Part shown: one piece after another, positions 16,885 to 25,574 of the stretch
How positions within the stretch are numbered: the first letter of the stretch is position 1
Layout: each line of letters begins with the position of its first letter
Source of the DNA: an uncultured Peptococcaceae bacterium
Lineage (GTDB): Bacteria; Bacillota; Limnochordia; Darwinibacteriales; Darwinibacteriaceae
Length of the DNA stretch: 35,744 bases
Direction of reading: 5' to 3'
NCBI GenBank assembly: GCA_937988745.1
Contig: CALKAR010000086.1
Span: 1-35,744 of the forward strand
Translations under genes and position numbers: made by a program
The notes under the pieces: generated by a model
What the model saw: the letters and a program-made list of their open reading frames with translations, nothing else
Databases searched by the model: none
Told to the model about the DNA's origin: nothing

Positions 16885-17793
16885 ATGACAGCAGGCCTTC
16901 GAGCGCGAATTAAGGCCGAGTGGGAGCGGTCAAAGGTTTCATACATGTTTGTGGGGCCATTCCTGCTTCTGTTTACCGTCTTTACGGTGGTACCTGTGGT
17001 GCTTTCCATAGTGCTGAGTTTCACCGACTTCAATACTCTGCAGCCGCCCCAATGGGTCGGCCTGCAGAACTATATTCGCCTCTTCCTCGACGATGATGTG
17101 TTTCAGATTGCGGTGAAAAACACATTCATCTTTGCTGCAGTGACTGGGCCGTTGAGCTATCTTTTGTGCTTTATCTTTGCCTGGCTCATCAACGAACTGC
17201 GGCCGGGAGTCAGGGCGCTCCTCACCCTCCTCTTTTATGCACCATCGATTTCGGGCAATGCCTACATGATCTGGCACTACATTTTCAGTGGTGACATGTA
17301 CGGCTACCTGAATGGAGTGCTTTTGAAGTGGGGGATCATCGACAAACCCATTCAGTGGCTGATTGAACCAGAGTACATTATGCCCATCGTTGTCATGGTA
17401 GCCCTCTGGATGAGCTTGGGAACCAGCTTTCTGGTGTTTATCGCTGGGCTTCAGGGGTTAGATCCAACCCTGTTTGAAGCGGCTGCCATCGACGGCGTGC
17501 GGAACCGCTGGCAGGAGCTGTGGTACATCACTCTGCCGTCCATGAAGTCTTACCTGATGTTCGGTGCGATCTTGACCATTACCAATTCGTTTGCGGCGGC
17601 GGGCCAGATCACGAACTTGGTGGGCTATCCGAGTACCGACTACGCTGCCCACACCGTCATGCAGCACCTGCAGGACTACGGCAACATCCGCTATGAGATG
17701 GGCTATGCTTCCACCATTGCAGTTGTGCTGTTTGTCACCATGGTCACTGCGCAGAGAGTGGTGCAGAGGCTCCTAGGCAAACTGGGCCAGTAA
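16885..17793 (+). CDS. Sugar ABC transporter permease A1 (MalF/LplB type)
   Basis: 302-residue inner-membrane permease with six predicted transmembrane segments. The cytoplasmic EAA loop that docks the ATPase is EAAAIDGVRNRWQELWYITLPS, located at ~residues 193-214 (listed as position rather than a longer string). It is 30 bases after the giant binding-protein gene and 18 before permease A2, an ordinary binding-protein/permease/permease order. No ATPase gene is present in the locus, so a shared MsmX-like ATPase elsewhere is expected to power it. It probably imports an oligosaccharide released from the polymer. Confidence 0.92.
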   Translation: MTAGLRARIKAEWERSKVSYMFVGPFLLLFTVFTVVPVVLSIVLSFTDFNTLQPPQWVGLQNYIRLFLDDDVFQIAVKNTFIFAAVTGPLSYLLCFIFAWLINELRPGVRALLTLLFYAPSISGNAYMIWHYIFSGDMYGYLNGVLLKWGIIDKPIQWLIEPEYIMPIVVMVALWMSLGTSFLVFIAGLQGLDPTLFEAAAIDGVRNRWQELWYITLPSMKSYLMFGAILTITNSFAAAGQITNLVGYPSTDYAAHTVMQHLQDYGNIRYEMGYASTIAVVLFVTMVTAQRVVQRLLGKLGQ

Positions 17794-17811
17794 GATTGGG
17801 GGGAAATCACC

Positions 17812-18672
17812 GTGAAACGCTTACTATATCGGCAGCGGGTCAACCGCAGTGCGGGAGTGGACTTCATCATCTTCTTATTCCTAGCAGGCGGTGCGGTTTT
17901 TACTGCTCTACCCTTGGTGTTCGCCATCAGCAACGCGTTCAAGCCGCTGAACGAGCTGTTCCTGTTTCCGCCCCAGTTCTTTGTGCGGAACCCAACCCTG
18001 CAAAATTTCGCGGACTTGTTTACGCTGATGCGTCAGTCGTGGGTACCTATGTCTCGCTACATCACTAACTCGCTGATTATCGTAATTGGAGGCATGGCGG
18101 GCAACTTGCTCTTTGGATCTCTTGCCGCTTATGCTCTCTCGAAACATGACTTTTTCGGGCGCAATTTCATCAACTCATTGATTGTGCTGTCTTTGATGTT
18201 TGCTCCAGCTGTGGTGCGCATCCCTAACTATCTCACCATTGCCTGGCTGGGATGGATTGACACCTATTGGTCGGTAATTGTACCTGCCTGGGCCAGCACC
18301 TTGGGGCTGTACCTGCTGAAGAACTTCATTGACGCTATGGTGGATGATAGCTTACTAGAAGCAGCCCGCATAGATGGTGCTTCCGAGTTTTTCATCTATC
18401 GCAAGATCGTAATGCCCATTGTAAAACCGGCTTGGCTCACCCTGATTATCCTCACCTTCCAGCAGCTTTGGGGCGTGACCGGCAGTGAGTTCATCTACAC
18501 GGAGAACTACAAAACCCTGCCGTACGCCTTAGACCAGATTGTGCGGGGCGGAATTGCCCGGCAGGGTGTGGGTGCTGCGGCCGCTCTGATCATGATGGCA
18601 GTTCCCATTGTGGTGTTTGTGATCAACCAGAGCCAGATTGTGGAGACCATGGGTACATCAGGAATTAAGTAG
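17812..18672 (+). CDS. Sugar ABC transporter permease A2 (MalG/YtcP type)
   Basis: 286-residue partner permease with six hydrophobic segments. The EAA motif is LEAARIDGASEFFIYRKIVM at ~residues 183-202. The start is a GTG 18 bases after permease A1, with GGGGGGAAA upstream. The N-terminal cytoplasmic stretch is rich in basic residues, and the NAFKPLNELFLFPPQF region after the first membrane segment is typical of MalG-type subunits. It should form a heterodimer with A1. Confidence 0.92.
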   Translation: MKRLLYRQRVNRSAGVDFIIFLFLAGGAVFTALPLVFAISNAFKPLNELFLFPPQFFVRNPTLQNFADLFTLMRQSWVPMSRYITNSLIIVIGGMAGNLLFGSLAAYALSKHDFFGRNFINSLIVLSLMFAPAVVRIPNYLTIAWLGWIDTYWSVIVPAWASTLGLYLLKNFIDAMVDDSLLEAARIDGASEFFIYRKIVMPIVKPAWLTLIILTFQQLWGVTGSEFIYTENYKTLPYALDQIVRGGIARQGVGAAAALIMMAVPIVVFVINQSQIVETMGTSGIK

Positions 18673-18686
18673 GAGGAGCTGACAGA

Positions 18687-20774
18687 ATGGAAAGGGCCAG
18701 AGTTCAGAAATTTTGTTTGTCTGTCTCAATCCTACTCCTGCTGCTATGGCTTGTCCTCCCAGTGCAGGCAGACAAACCACCATACAAAAGCTATATATTC
18801 GACCAATGGGGAGATCCGATTCCCACGCCTATTCCCTATGTTCCCAGCAAGGTAGTCAGTGGGGAAACTCTGGGAATCGGTAACTTCAATACGCCGCAGG
18901 ACTTGTTTATCGCAGACGATGGTTCCATCTATGTGGTGGATACCAAGAATAACCGTATCGTGCAGCTGAGCCCAGACTTCAAGGTCGATCGGGTTATCAC
19001 CGGATTTGACGGGCCCCATGGCCGAGAAGGTTTCAACAATCCTGCTGGTATCTTTGTGACCGATGAAAACGTGCTGTATATCGCAGATACAGACAATGAA
19101 CGGGTTGTAGTGCTGGAACCAAACGGTGCTCTGCGGCAGATCATTACCTTTGAGCGTCCGGAAGGCCTCGAGATTTCTACTAATCAGTTTCTCCCGGCAA
19201 AGCTCGTGGTAGATCCGGTAGGCCGTATCTTCGTGGCAGCACGCAATGTGTATGAAGGACTAATGGAATTTACTGCTGACGGCCGTTTTTCCGGATTTGT
19301 AGGTGCTCCACAGGTAAGGCCGAGCTTCTATGACCTTTTCTGGAGCCGGTTTGCCACAAAGGAGCAGCGGGAGCGGCGGGCACTTTTTATTCCGATTGAG
19401 TACAACAACGTTACACTGGACGATGTAGGCTTCATTTATGCCGTAGCCCAAGACGAAGTTCGCCGTCTCAACCCAACTGGCTTGGACGTCTTGAAGAGGG
19501 AAGGCCAGTGGCCGATTGAGGGCGATGTGGTGCGGGGCGTCGATGTGACCGCGTCGTTCTTCCAGGATATTAGCGTCAATCGGGACGGAATTTACCATGT
19601 GCTTGACTCGGAGCGGGGCCGGGTGTTCACCTACGATGACCGGGGGAACCTCCTATATGTATTTGGCTCTAAAGGTGTGTATGAAGGCAGTTTCAGCAGG
19701 CCGCGGGCCATTGATAACTACAATGACCTATTGTTCATTCTAGATGAGCAGCGCGGTCAGATCACAGTTTTCGAGCCGACCACTTACGCGCAGTTGATTC
19801 ATGAAGCCAACCATCACTACATGATGGGCAACTTTGCCGAGTCTAATGCAGCCTGGATGAAAGTGCTGCAGATGAACAACCATTTTCCCCTGGCCTACGA
19901 TGGCTTGGGCATGGCCCAGCTCCGTCAAAAAAATTACGCTCAGGCGATGGAGTACTTCCGCTTAGCCAACAACCGGGACTACTACTCCAAGGCATTTGCC
20001 CACTACCGCAAGCAGGTGATCGAAGAGAATTTCCTCTGGATTTTCTTAGGTATCGGTCTGCTAGCAGCAGCCACAGTGACTTGGATCAGGTGGCGCGATA
20101 AAAAGGCAGCGGAACGTAAGATTTACGACGCTTCTAAGGTACACGGTTGGCGCCGAGTGGTGCATGGGCTGCGTTATGCTCTGCACGTGATTTTCAGGCC
20201 CTTCGACGGGTTCTGGGATCTGAAGTACGAGAAGAGGGGTAATTACATTTCTGCGACCATTATTCTGCTCTTAGCCTGCCTGAGCTTGGTGTTTATGAAG
20301 CAGTATACTGGTTTCTTGTTCAACCGCCGGGATATCAGTCAGATTAATGTATTTGGGGAAGTGGGAACGAGCCTGGTTACATTTCTGCTCTTTGCAGCCA
20401 TCAACTGGGCACTGACCACATTGATGGAAGGTAAGGGCACCTTTGGCGACATTTATATGGCCTCAGCTTACGCGCTGACACCCATGATTCTGATTAACTT
20501 CCCCATCACTATCCTGAGCAACTACTTAACGATGGGTGAGGGTGCGTACTTCCAGTTCTTCTATATTCTGGGGATAATCTGGACCGGGTTTTTGATCTTC
20601 GCTGCCACCCAAGTCACCCATCACTACACTCCAGGAAAGACTCTGTGGACTCTTGGCCTCAACCTGGTGGGCATGGGCGTCATGGTGTTTTTAGGACTTC
20701 TGTTCGTAAATATGCTGAGCATGCTCACTGAATATGTGACCACTCTGTATCGGGAGATTGTCTACAGGCTCTAG
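18687..20774 (+). CDS. Secreted NHL-repeat / TPR / Yip1-domain membrane protein
   Basis: 695 residues in an unusual domain order. After a signal peptide (~1-28), a beta-propeller of NHL-type repeats fills ~45-365 (TPQDLFIADDGSIYVVDTKN, then NPAGIFVTDENVLYIADTDN are clear repeat units). A short TPR stretch (~370-440; LAYDGLGMAQLRQKNYAQAM) follows, then a transmembrane helix (~448-466), a basic cytoplasmic linker, and a Yip1-like region of about five membrane segments (~515-695). The propeller and TPRs should face outside and the linker inside. It is 14 bases after permease A2 and 16 before the DUF5696-type gene, so it is firmly part of the locus. The domains suggest a scaffold or sensor at the transporter; no enzymatic residues are visible, and the function is undescribed to my knowledge. 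Confidence 0.82.
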   Translation: MERARVQKFCLSVSILLLLLWLVLPVQADKPPYKSYIFDQWGDPIPTPIPYVPSKVVSGETLGIGNFNTPQDLFIADDGSIYVVDTKNNRIVQLSPDFKVDRVITGFDGPHGREGFNNPAGIFVTDENVLYIADTDNERVVVLEPNGALRQIITFERPEGLEISTNQFLPAKLVVDPVGRIFVAARNVYEGLMEFTADGRFSGFVGAPQVRPSFYDLFWSRFATKEQRERRALFIPIEYNNVTLDDVGFIYAVAQDEVRRLNPTGLDVLKREGQWPIEGDVVRGVDVTASFFQDISVNRDGIYHVLDSERGRVFTYDDRGNLLYVFGSKGVYEGSFSRPRAIDNYNDLLFILDEQRGQITVFEPTTYAQLIHEANHHYMMGNFAESNAAWMKVLQMNNHFPLAYDGLGMAQLRQKNYAQAMEYFRLANNRDYYSKAFAHYRKQVIEENFLWIFLGIGLLAAATVTWIRWRDKKAAERKIYDASKVHGWRRVVHGLRYALHVIFRPFDGFWDLKYEKRGNYISATIILLLACLSLVFMKQYTGFLFNRRDISQINVFGEVGTSLVTFLLFAAINWALTTLMEGKGTFGDIYMASAYALTPMILINFPITILSNYLTMGEGAYFQFFYILGIIWTGFLIFAATQVTHHYTPGKTLWTLGLNLVGMGVMVFLGLLFVNMLSMLTEYVTTLYREIVYRL

Positions 20775-20790
20775 CTAAGGGGGATGTCGC

Positions 20791-23583
20791 ATGAGACGTA
20801 ATATGATACTTATTTGCCTTTGCCTGCTGTTGATCGCACCTTTCAGCCGTCAGGCTGCTGCCGCTCCCCAACTGGACAACATGGAACCGGTGGCTGAAAA
20901 TGAGTACTTAGTGCTTTACATGAACCCGGAGACCACAGAAATTGCGGTTTACAACAAGGCTTCCCGGGACGTGTGGTATTCTAACCCTCCCGATTGGGAA
21001 ACGCAGGAAACCACTGCCCGCGGGGCAGCCAAGGAACAGCTTGGCTCACAGGTGATTCTCACCTATGACAGATCTGACAGGCGCAACCGGGAGATGAATA
21101 ACTACTCCGCCAGCATCACCGAGGGACTGTTCGAGATTATTCCAATTGAAAATGGGGTACGCATCGAGTACTCGCTTGGAAGAGCATGGAGTGATGATGA
21201 TTATCTCCCACTCATGATTGAACAAGGCCGCTTTGAAGAACTGATCCTGAACCAGGTGCCTAGTAGGGAAGCGCGGGAATTCAGCCAGCGCTACAACCTG
21301 GTCTACCTGCGGGATTGGACCGGAGGAGCGAGGGCCGAGGTTCGGGGTATGGATATGGACCGCCTATTAGGCGAGTACGAGTTCGTAGTAGTGGACGATC
21401 GCTCTGAGCGCTGGGAAGAGCAGTTGGCGGATCTGAGAGCTAAGCTCGCTGAGGCTTCCGCTGACGAAAAGGAAAACCTTGAGTCTCAGATCACTAGGGT
21501 GGAAAGCCAGCTCAATAACCATCGGGGACAGATCCTTCGGGACATGCTCGATATGATCGCTGCCAACGTCAATGATGTGGAAAACGTGATGGGCCTAACG
21601 CTGGACCATCTCAGGCAGCTGGTCGACACACCGACCTACGTCTTAGGGCGGGTACCGGTCTTTGCCCGCGGCAATCTGATTGAAGCCATCAAGGAGCATA
21701 CAAATTACCGGCCAGAAGATGCCAATGAAGACCGGGTGGCTAATAATTTGGATCCAATTCAGCGCAATATTGAGACCTTCTTTGTACCGATTGAATACAC
21801 CCTAGACGGTACCGACCTGGTGGTGCGGGTACCTGTCGATGAAGTAGTGTATCCACTCGATGTGGTGGACAACCAAGGTCAGAGTCATACTTATCCGCTG
21901 CATACCATCACTGTGCTGCCATACTTCGGTGCAGCATACAAAGACGCACAGGGCTACATCTTTATGCCCGACGGCTCAGGTGCACTCGTGCACTTTGATA
22001 CGCCCAAGTACACCTTGAGCTATCTGAGTCATCCTGTGTATGGCAATGACTTGACGGCTGACAGCAGCGATCAGCTCCTCATCTATCCAGAGCAGACCTA
22101 TCTGCCTGTGTACGGGATGAAGGTGGGACAGTCTGCTTTCCTCGCCATCATCGAAGATGGGGAAGCTTTGGCCCGCTTGAATGTTGCTAAGGCAGGGTTT
22201 GTGAATTCGTATCACTTCGTGCATCCACGCTTTAACGTGATGCCTTCCACAAGCTTGTCTCTGGGCCCAATTGGCGAAGTGCGGGCTTACCAGAAACGCA
22301 TTTATCAAGGTGATATCAAACTGCGCTACCGCTTCTTAAGTGGAAGTGCAGCCAACTATGTGGGGATGGCCAAGGCTTACCAGCAGTACTTGGTCGAGAA
22401 TTACGGACTCAAGAAAACAGACGCAAGCGAAGATCTGCCTTTCTTCTTAAGCATTGTAGGTAATATTGTTCGGGACGAGCCTGTAATCGGAGTTCCTCGC
22501 GAAGTAGTGCGGAGCCTCACATCATTCGGTCAAACTGCCGAGATTGTACAGCAGCTCTTGGATCAAGACGTAAACAACATCAAGCTGCGCTACGGCGGCT
22601 GGCTGAAGGGCGGCCCTGAGCATATCTTCCCAACTAAAGTCCAGTTTGAGAAAAGTGTTGGAGGAGAAGAAGGCTTCCGCAAGCTCCAGCAGTTTCTGGC
22701 GGACCGGGGCATCGAGTTCTATCCCCAGGTTGGATTTCAGATCGTCTACCAGGACAAATGGCTTGATGGTTTCAGAGCCCGGCGTGATGCGGCCAAGTTC
22801 TTTGACAATCGGCCTAAGCGTCTGCGGGTGTACGACCTGGCCTTTGGATTGGGGGCTTATGCGGATCCATACATCCTCTCTCCAAGTAGTTTGGAAAAGG
22901 TAATATCCAGTTTCATGGAAAGCGCTGCAGAGTACGGCATCAAGCGACTTGCCTTGGACGATTTAGGGAAGTATGTCAACTCTAGCTTTGAAGGGAAGGC
23001 GGAGCAGGTAATCGATCGCCAGCAGGGTGCCGCTCTTGCAGAAGCAGAACTGGCTCGGCTCAAAGACGGTGGTTTCGAACTCTTGGCTGATGGAGGTAAC
23101 GCCTTTGTCCTGCCCTATGTAAGAGGAGTAGTGAACATTCCGACAGGCAGCTCGAATCATGAAATCTTAGATGAAACAGTGCCCTTCTACCAGTTGGTGC
23201 TGCAGGGATGCGTTGACTACGCCGGTGAGCCGCTCAACCTGGCTGCGGATTACCGCCGTGAGCTCCTGCAGACAATTGTCTTCGGTGGTGGGCTCCACTT
23301 CCAGTGGGCGTATGAGAATACAGAGCTCCTCAGCAACACCCATTACAACCACTGGTATGCGGTGCGCTTCCAAGACTGGCTAGAACGGGCTGTGCGCGAT
23401 TATGCCCTGGCAAACGAAATTGCCCAGCATGTGCGGGGAGCCAGCATCACAAATCACGTGCAGATTGGGGATAACTGGTACCTGACTGTCTATGACAATG
23501 GCTGCAGCATCAGTGTGAACTACGATACTTACACCTTAGTACTGCACAGCCTCACAGGTCCACCGGTGTTTTATCAATTCTAA
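20791..23583 (+). CDS. Secreted DUF5696-type protein, possible glycoside hydrolase-like enzyme
   Basis: 930 residues with a signal peptide (~1-25, ending QAAAA). The N-terminal beta-rich part (~30-430) is interrupted by a charged coiled coil (~205-250). The C-terminal half (~530-880) has the rhythm of a TIM barrel: strand ends carry KLRYGGWLKGG, FYPQVGFQIVY, the acidic pair Asp723-Asp724 in LALDDLG, and Asp767 in ELLADGGNAF. This resembles alpha-galactosidase-like barrels, so acidic catalytic residues are plausible, but no known family signature is certain. I assign it to DUF5696 from memory. It lies 16 bases after the NHL/TPR/Yip1 gene and 15 before permease B1. A polysaccharide-processing or binding role in the envelope fits; activity is inference. 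Confidence 0.78.
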   Translation: MRRNMILICLCLLLIAPFSRQAAAAPQLDNMEPVAENEYLVLYMNPETTEIAVYNKASRDVWYSNPPDWETQETTARGAAKEQLGSQVILTYDRSDRRNREMNNYSASITEGLFEIIPIENGVRIEYSLGRAWSDDDYLPLMIEQGRFEELILNQVPSREAREFSQRYNLVYLRDWTGGARAEVRGMDMDRLLGEYEFVVVDDRSERWEEQLADLRAKLAEASADEKENLESQITRVESQLNNHRGQILRDMLDMIAANVNDVENVMGLTLDHLRQLVDTPTYVLGRVPVFARGNLIEAIKEHTNYRPEDANEDRVANNLDPIQRNIETFFVPIEYTLDGTDLVVRVPVDEVVYPLDVVDNQGQSHTYPLHTITVLPYFGAAYKDAQGYIFMPDGSGALVHFDTPKYTLSYLSHPVYGNDLTADSSDQLLIYPEQTYLPVYGMKVGQSAFLAIIEDGEALARLNVAKAGFVNSYHFVHPRFNVMPSTSLSLGPIGEVRAYQKRIYQGDIKLRYRFLSGSAANYVGMAKAYQQYLVENYGLKKTDASEDLPFFLSIVGNIVRDEPVIGVPREVVRSLTSFGQTAEIVQQLLDQDVNNIKLRYGGWLKGGPEHIFPTKVQFEKSVGGEEGFRKLQQFLADRGIEFYPQVGFQIVYQDKWLDGFRARRDAAKFFDNRPKRLRVYDLAFGLGAYADPYILSPSSLEKVISSFMESAAEYGIKRLALDDLGKYVNSSFEGKAEQVIDRQQGAALAEAELARLKDGGFELLADGGNAFVLPYVRGVVNIPTGSSNHEILDETVPFYQLVLQGCVDYAGEPLNLAADYRRELLQTIVFGGGLHFQWAYENTELLSNTHYNHWYAVRFQDWLERAVRDYALANEIAQHVRGASITNHVQIGDNWYLTVYDNGCSISVNYDTYTLVLHSLTGPPVFYQF

Positions 23584-23598
23584 AGAGGAGGGAGCGCG

Positions 23599-24486
23599 AT
23601 GAAGAAGTTCAAACTGGGGTTGATGGAAAAACGGAACCTAAAGGGATACCTTTACATCTCGCCGTTCCTCATTGGATTCGTGTGTTTCTTCTTGATCCCC
23701 ATAGTGCAAGCTGTTGCATTCAGCTTCAGCGAGCTGAAGATTGTGCCCACGGGCTATACGACCACGTTTGTGGGATTGGAGAACTACCACCGTATCTTGT
23801 TCGTGGACCCAGATTTTGTGCCGATCTTGACCAATACGATTATCAATACAATTGTTGATATCCCAGCCATCCTGATTTTCTCGTTCTTTATTGCAGTAGT
23901 GCTCAATCAGAGATTTATCGGCCGTTCCTTCGTGAGGATGGTATTCTTTCTACCAGTAATTTTGAGCGCCGGTGTGGTTATCAAAATGGAAATGAACGAC
24001 ATCATGAACCAGGCGATGGTACAGGAAGCCTCATTCATGATGGGGGGAGAGTATTTCCTCAACTTGCTTCTCCAGCTGCGGCTTCCGGCAGGATTTATTG
24101 AGTACATCGTAGCCGTGGTCAACAGAATTCCGCTGGTGATTGAGGCTAGTGCTATTCCCATCTTGATCTTCTTGGCCGGACTCCAGTCGGTTCCAACAGA
24201 CCTTTATGAAGCCGCTGATGTGGAGGGAATTACGGGGTGGGAGAAATTCTGGATGATTACCTTCCCCCTCGTAAGCCCCATGATCTTGGTGAACGCGGTA
24301 TACATCATCATTGATTCTTTTACATCATACCGCAATGAGATGGTAGTCTTCATTGCCGATAATGCCTGGAGCCGTGGAGGGTACGGGGTGAGTGTGGCCA
24401 TGTCCATGCTGTATTTCTTGGCTATCGCTGTGATTTTAGGGATTATCGTGGCCATCTTTTCTAAACGTGTGGTTTATATCAAATAG
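23599..24486 (+). CDS. Sugar ABC transporter permease B1
   Basis: 295-residue permease of the MalF/LplB type, distinct in sequence from permease A1. It has six membrane segments and an EAA loop YEAADVEGITGWEKFWMITF at ~residues 202-221. GAGGAGGGAGCG precedes the ATG. An insertion between membrane segments 3 and 4 (~130-175, MNDIMNQAMVQEASFMMGGE) makes an extra outside loop that could contact its own binding protein. It forms a pair with permease B2 and is followed by a second binding-protein gene. Confidence 0.92.
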   Translation: MKKFKLGLMEKRNLKGYLYISPFLIGFVCFFLIPIVQAVAFSFSELKIVPTGYTTTFVGLENYHRILFVDPDFVPILTNTIINTIVDIPAILIFSFFIAVVLNQRFIGRSFVRMVFFLPVILSAGVVIKMEMNDIMNQAMVQEASFMMGGEYFLNLLLQLRLPAGFIEYIVAVVNRIPLVIEASAIPILIFLAGLQSVPTDLYEAADVEGITGWEKFWMITFPLVSPMILVNAVYIIIDSFTSYRNEMVVFIADNAWSRGGYGVSVAMSMLYFLAIAVILGIIVAIFSKRVVYIK

Positions 24487-24501
24487 CGGAGGAGGGCAAG
24501 T

Positions 24502-25473
24502 ATGGCTGTTGCTTACAAATATAAGACCCGGCAGGCCCGCAACCTCAGATATGCAAAACGCCTGCATAAAGCAGGTAAGCTCGGTTGGGCTTTTGTGCGG
24601 ACTGTGATTTTGGCAGGGCTGTGCTTTATGATTTTATACCCCTTAATCGTCAAGTTCACATCATCTGTGATGCATGTCGACGATATGTTCGATTCATCGG
24701 TGCGCTTTCTGCCTAAGAACTTTACTTTAGAGCAGTACCGCATCGCCTGGGAGTGGATGAACTACCCCCGCACTTTCCTAAATACTTTGGGGCTTACATT
24801 AACTGTGAGTATACTGCAGCTTGCCTCAAGCACCATCGTAGGATACGGGTTTGGACGGTTCAACTTTAGGGGGAAGAACTTCTGCTTTGCCTTGGTCCTC
24901 TTGACCTTGGTGGTGCCGCCGGAAATGATCATGATTCCCTTGTTTTTAAACTTCCGCTTCTTTGATCTCTTTGGACTTATTCCGGAGCCTGGGATCAACT
25001 TGCTCGGTTCTTATTGGCCGTTTATCTTGACATCAATGACGGCTATGGGCCTTAAGAACGGGCTGTTTATCTACATCATGACCAACTTCTTTAAGGGCAT
25101 GCCGGACAGCTTAGAAGAAGCGGCGATGATCGACGGTGCTTCATCCTTTAGGACCTTCTTTCAGGTCATGCTGCCTGGGGCTAAACCAGCTCTCACCATT
25201 GTGTTCTTGTTCTCTTTTGTGTGGCAGTGGAACGATTTGTTTTATACAAATTTGTTTATCCGCACAGGGGATGGGTTCTTATCTTTAGCCCTGCAGAACT
25301 TTGCAAACTACTTTGTATCTAACAGTCCTGTATCAGGGAATTACCCGTGGCAGTACACTTCACTGCTCAACAACGCGGGGATGATGCTCTTTATGGCACC
25401 CCTTTTGGTCCTCTTCCTGTTTATGCAGCGTCACTTCGTAGAAAGCATCGAAAGAACCGGTTTGGTTGGATAG
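24502..25473 (+). CDS. Sugar ABC transporter permease B2
   Basis: 323-residue MalG-type permease with six membrane segments. The N-terminal ~30 residues are strongly basic, as expected for a cytoplasmic tail. The EAA motif is LEEAAMIDGASSFRTFFQVM at ~residues 203-222. The ATG is 15 bases after permease B1, with GGAGGAGGG upstream. The gene ends 101 bases before the second binding-protein gene, the longest gap in the locus, so extra control may occur there. Confidence 0.92.
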   Translation: MAVAYKYKTRQARNLRYAKRLHKAGKLGWAFVRTVILAGLCFMILYPLIVKFTSSVMHVDDMFDSSVRFLPKNFTLEQYRIAWEWMNYPRTFLNTLGLTLTVSILQLASSTIVGYGFGRFNFRGKNFCFALVLLTLVVPPEMIMIPLFLNFRFFDLFGLIPEPGINLLGSYWPFILTSMTAMGLKNGLFIYIMTNFFKGMPDSLEEAAMIDGASSFRTFFQVMLPGAKPALTIVFLFSFVWQWNDLFYTNLFIRTGDGFLSLALQNFANYFVSNSPVSGNYPWQYTSLLNNAGMMLFMAPLLVLFLFMQRHFVESIERTGLVG

Positions 25474-25505
25474 TATGCAAAATCCAAGTATAAGGAGTGG
25501 TGCTT

Positions 25506-25511
25506 ATGTAG
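25506..25511 (+). other. Start-stop mini-ORF (ATG-TAG) in the leader of the second binding-protein gene
   Basis: AAGGAG at 25492-25497 lies 8 bases before an ATG that is immediately followed by TAG. The layout is that of a good initiation site encoding only one amino acid. It could hold ribosomes in the leader or simply be chance. Confidence 0.35.
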
Positions 25512-25574
25512 TGGGGTGGCACAAGAGCTGGTCAGAAACGATGGGAAAAGAGCAATATAAAAGGAGGATATCTT

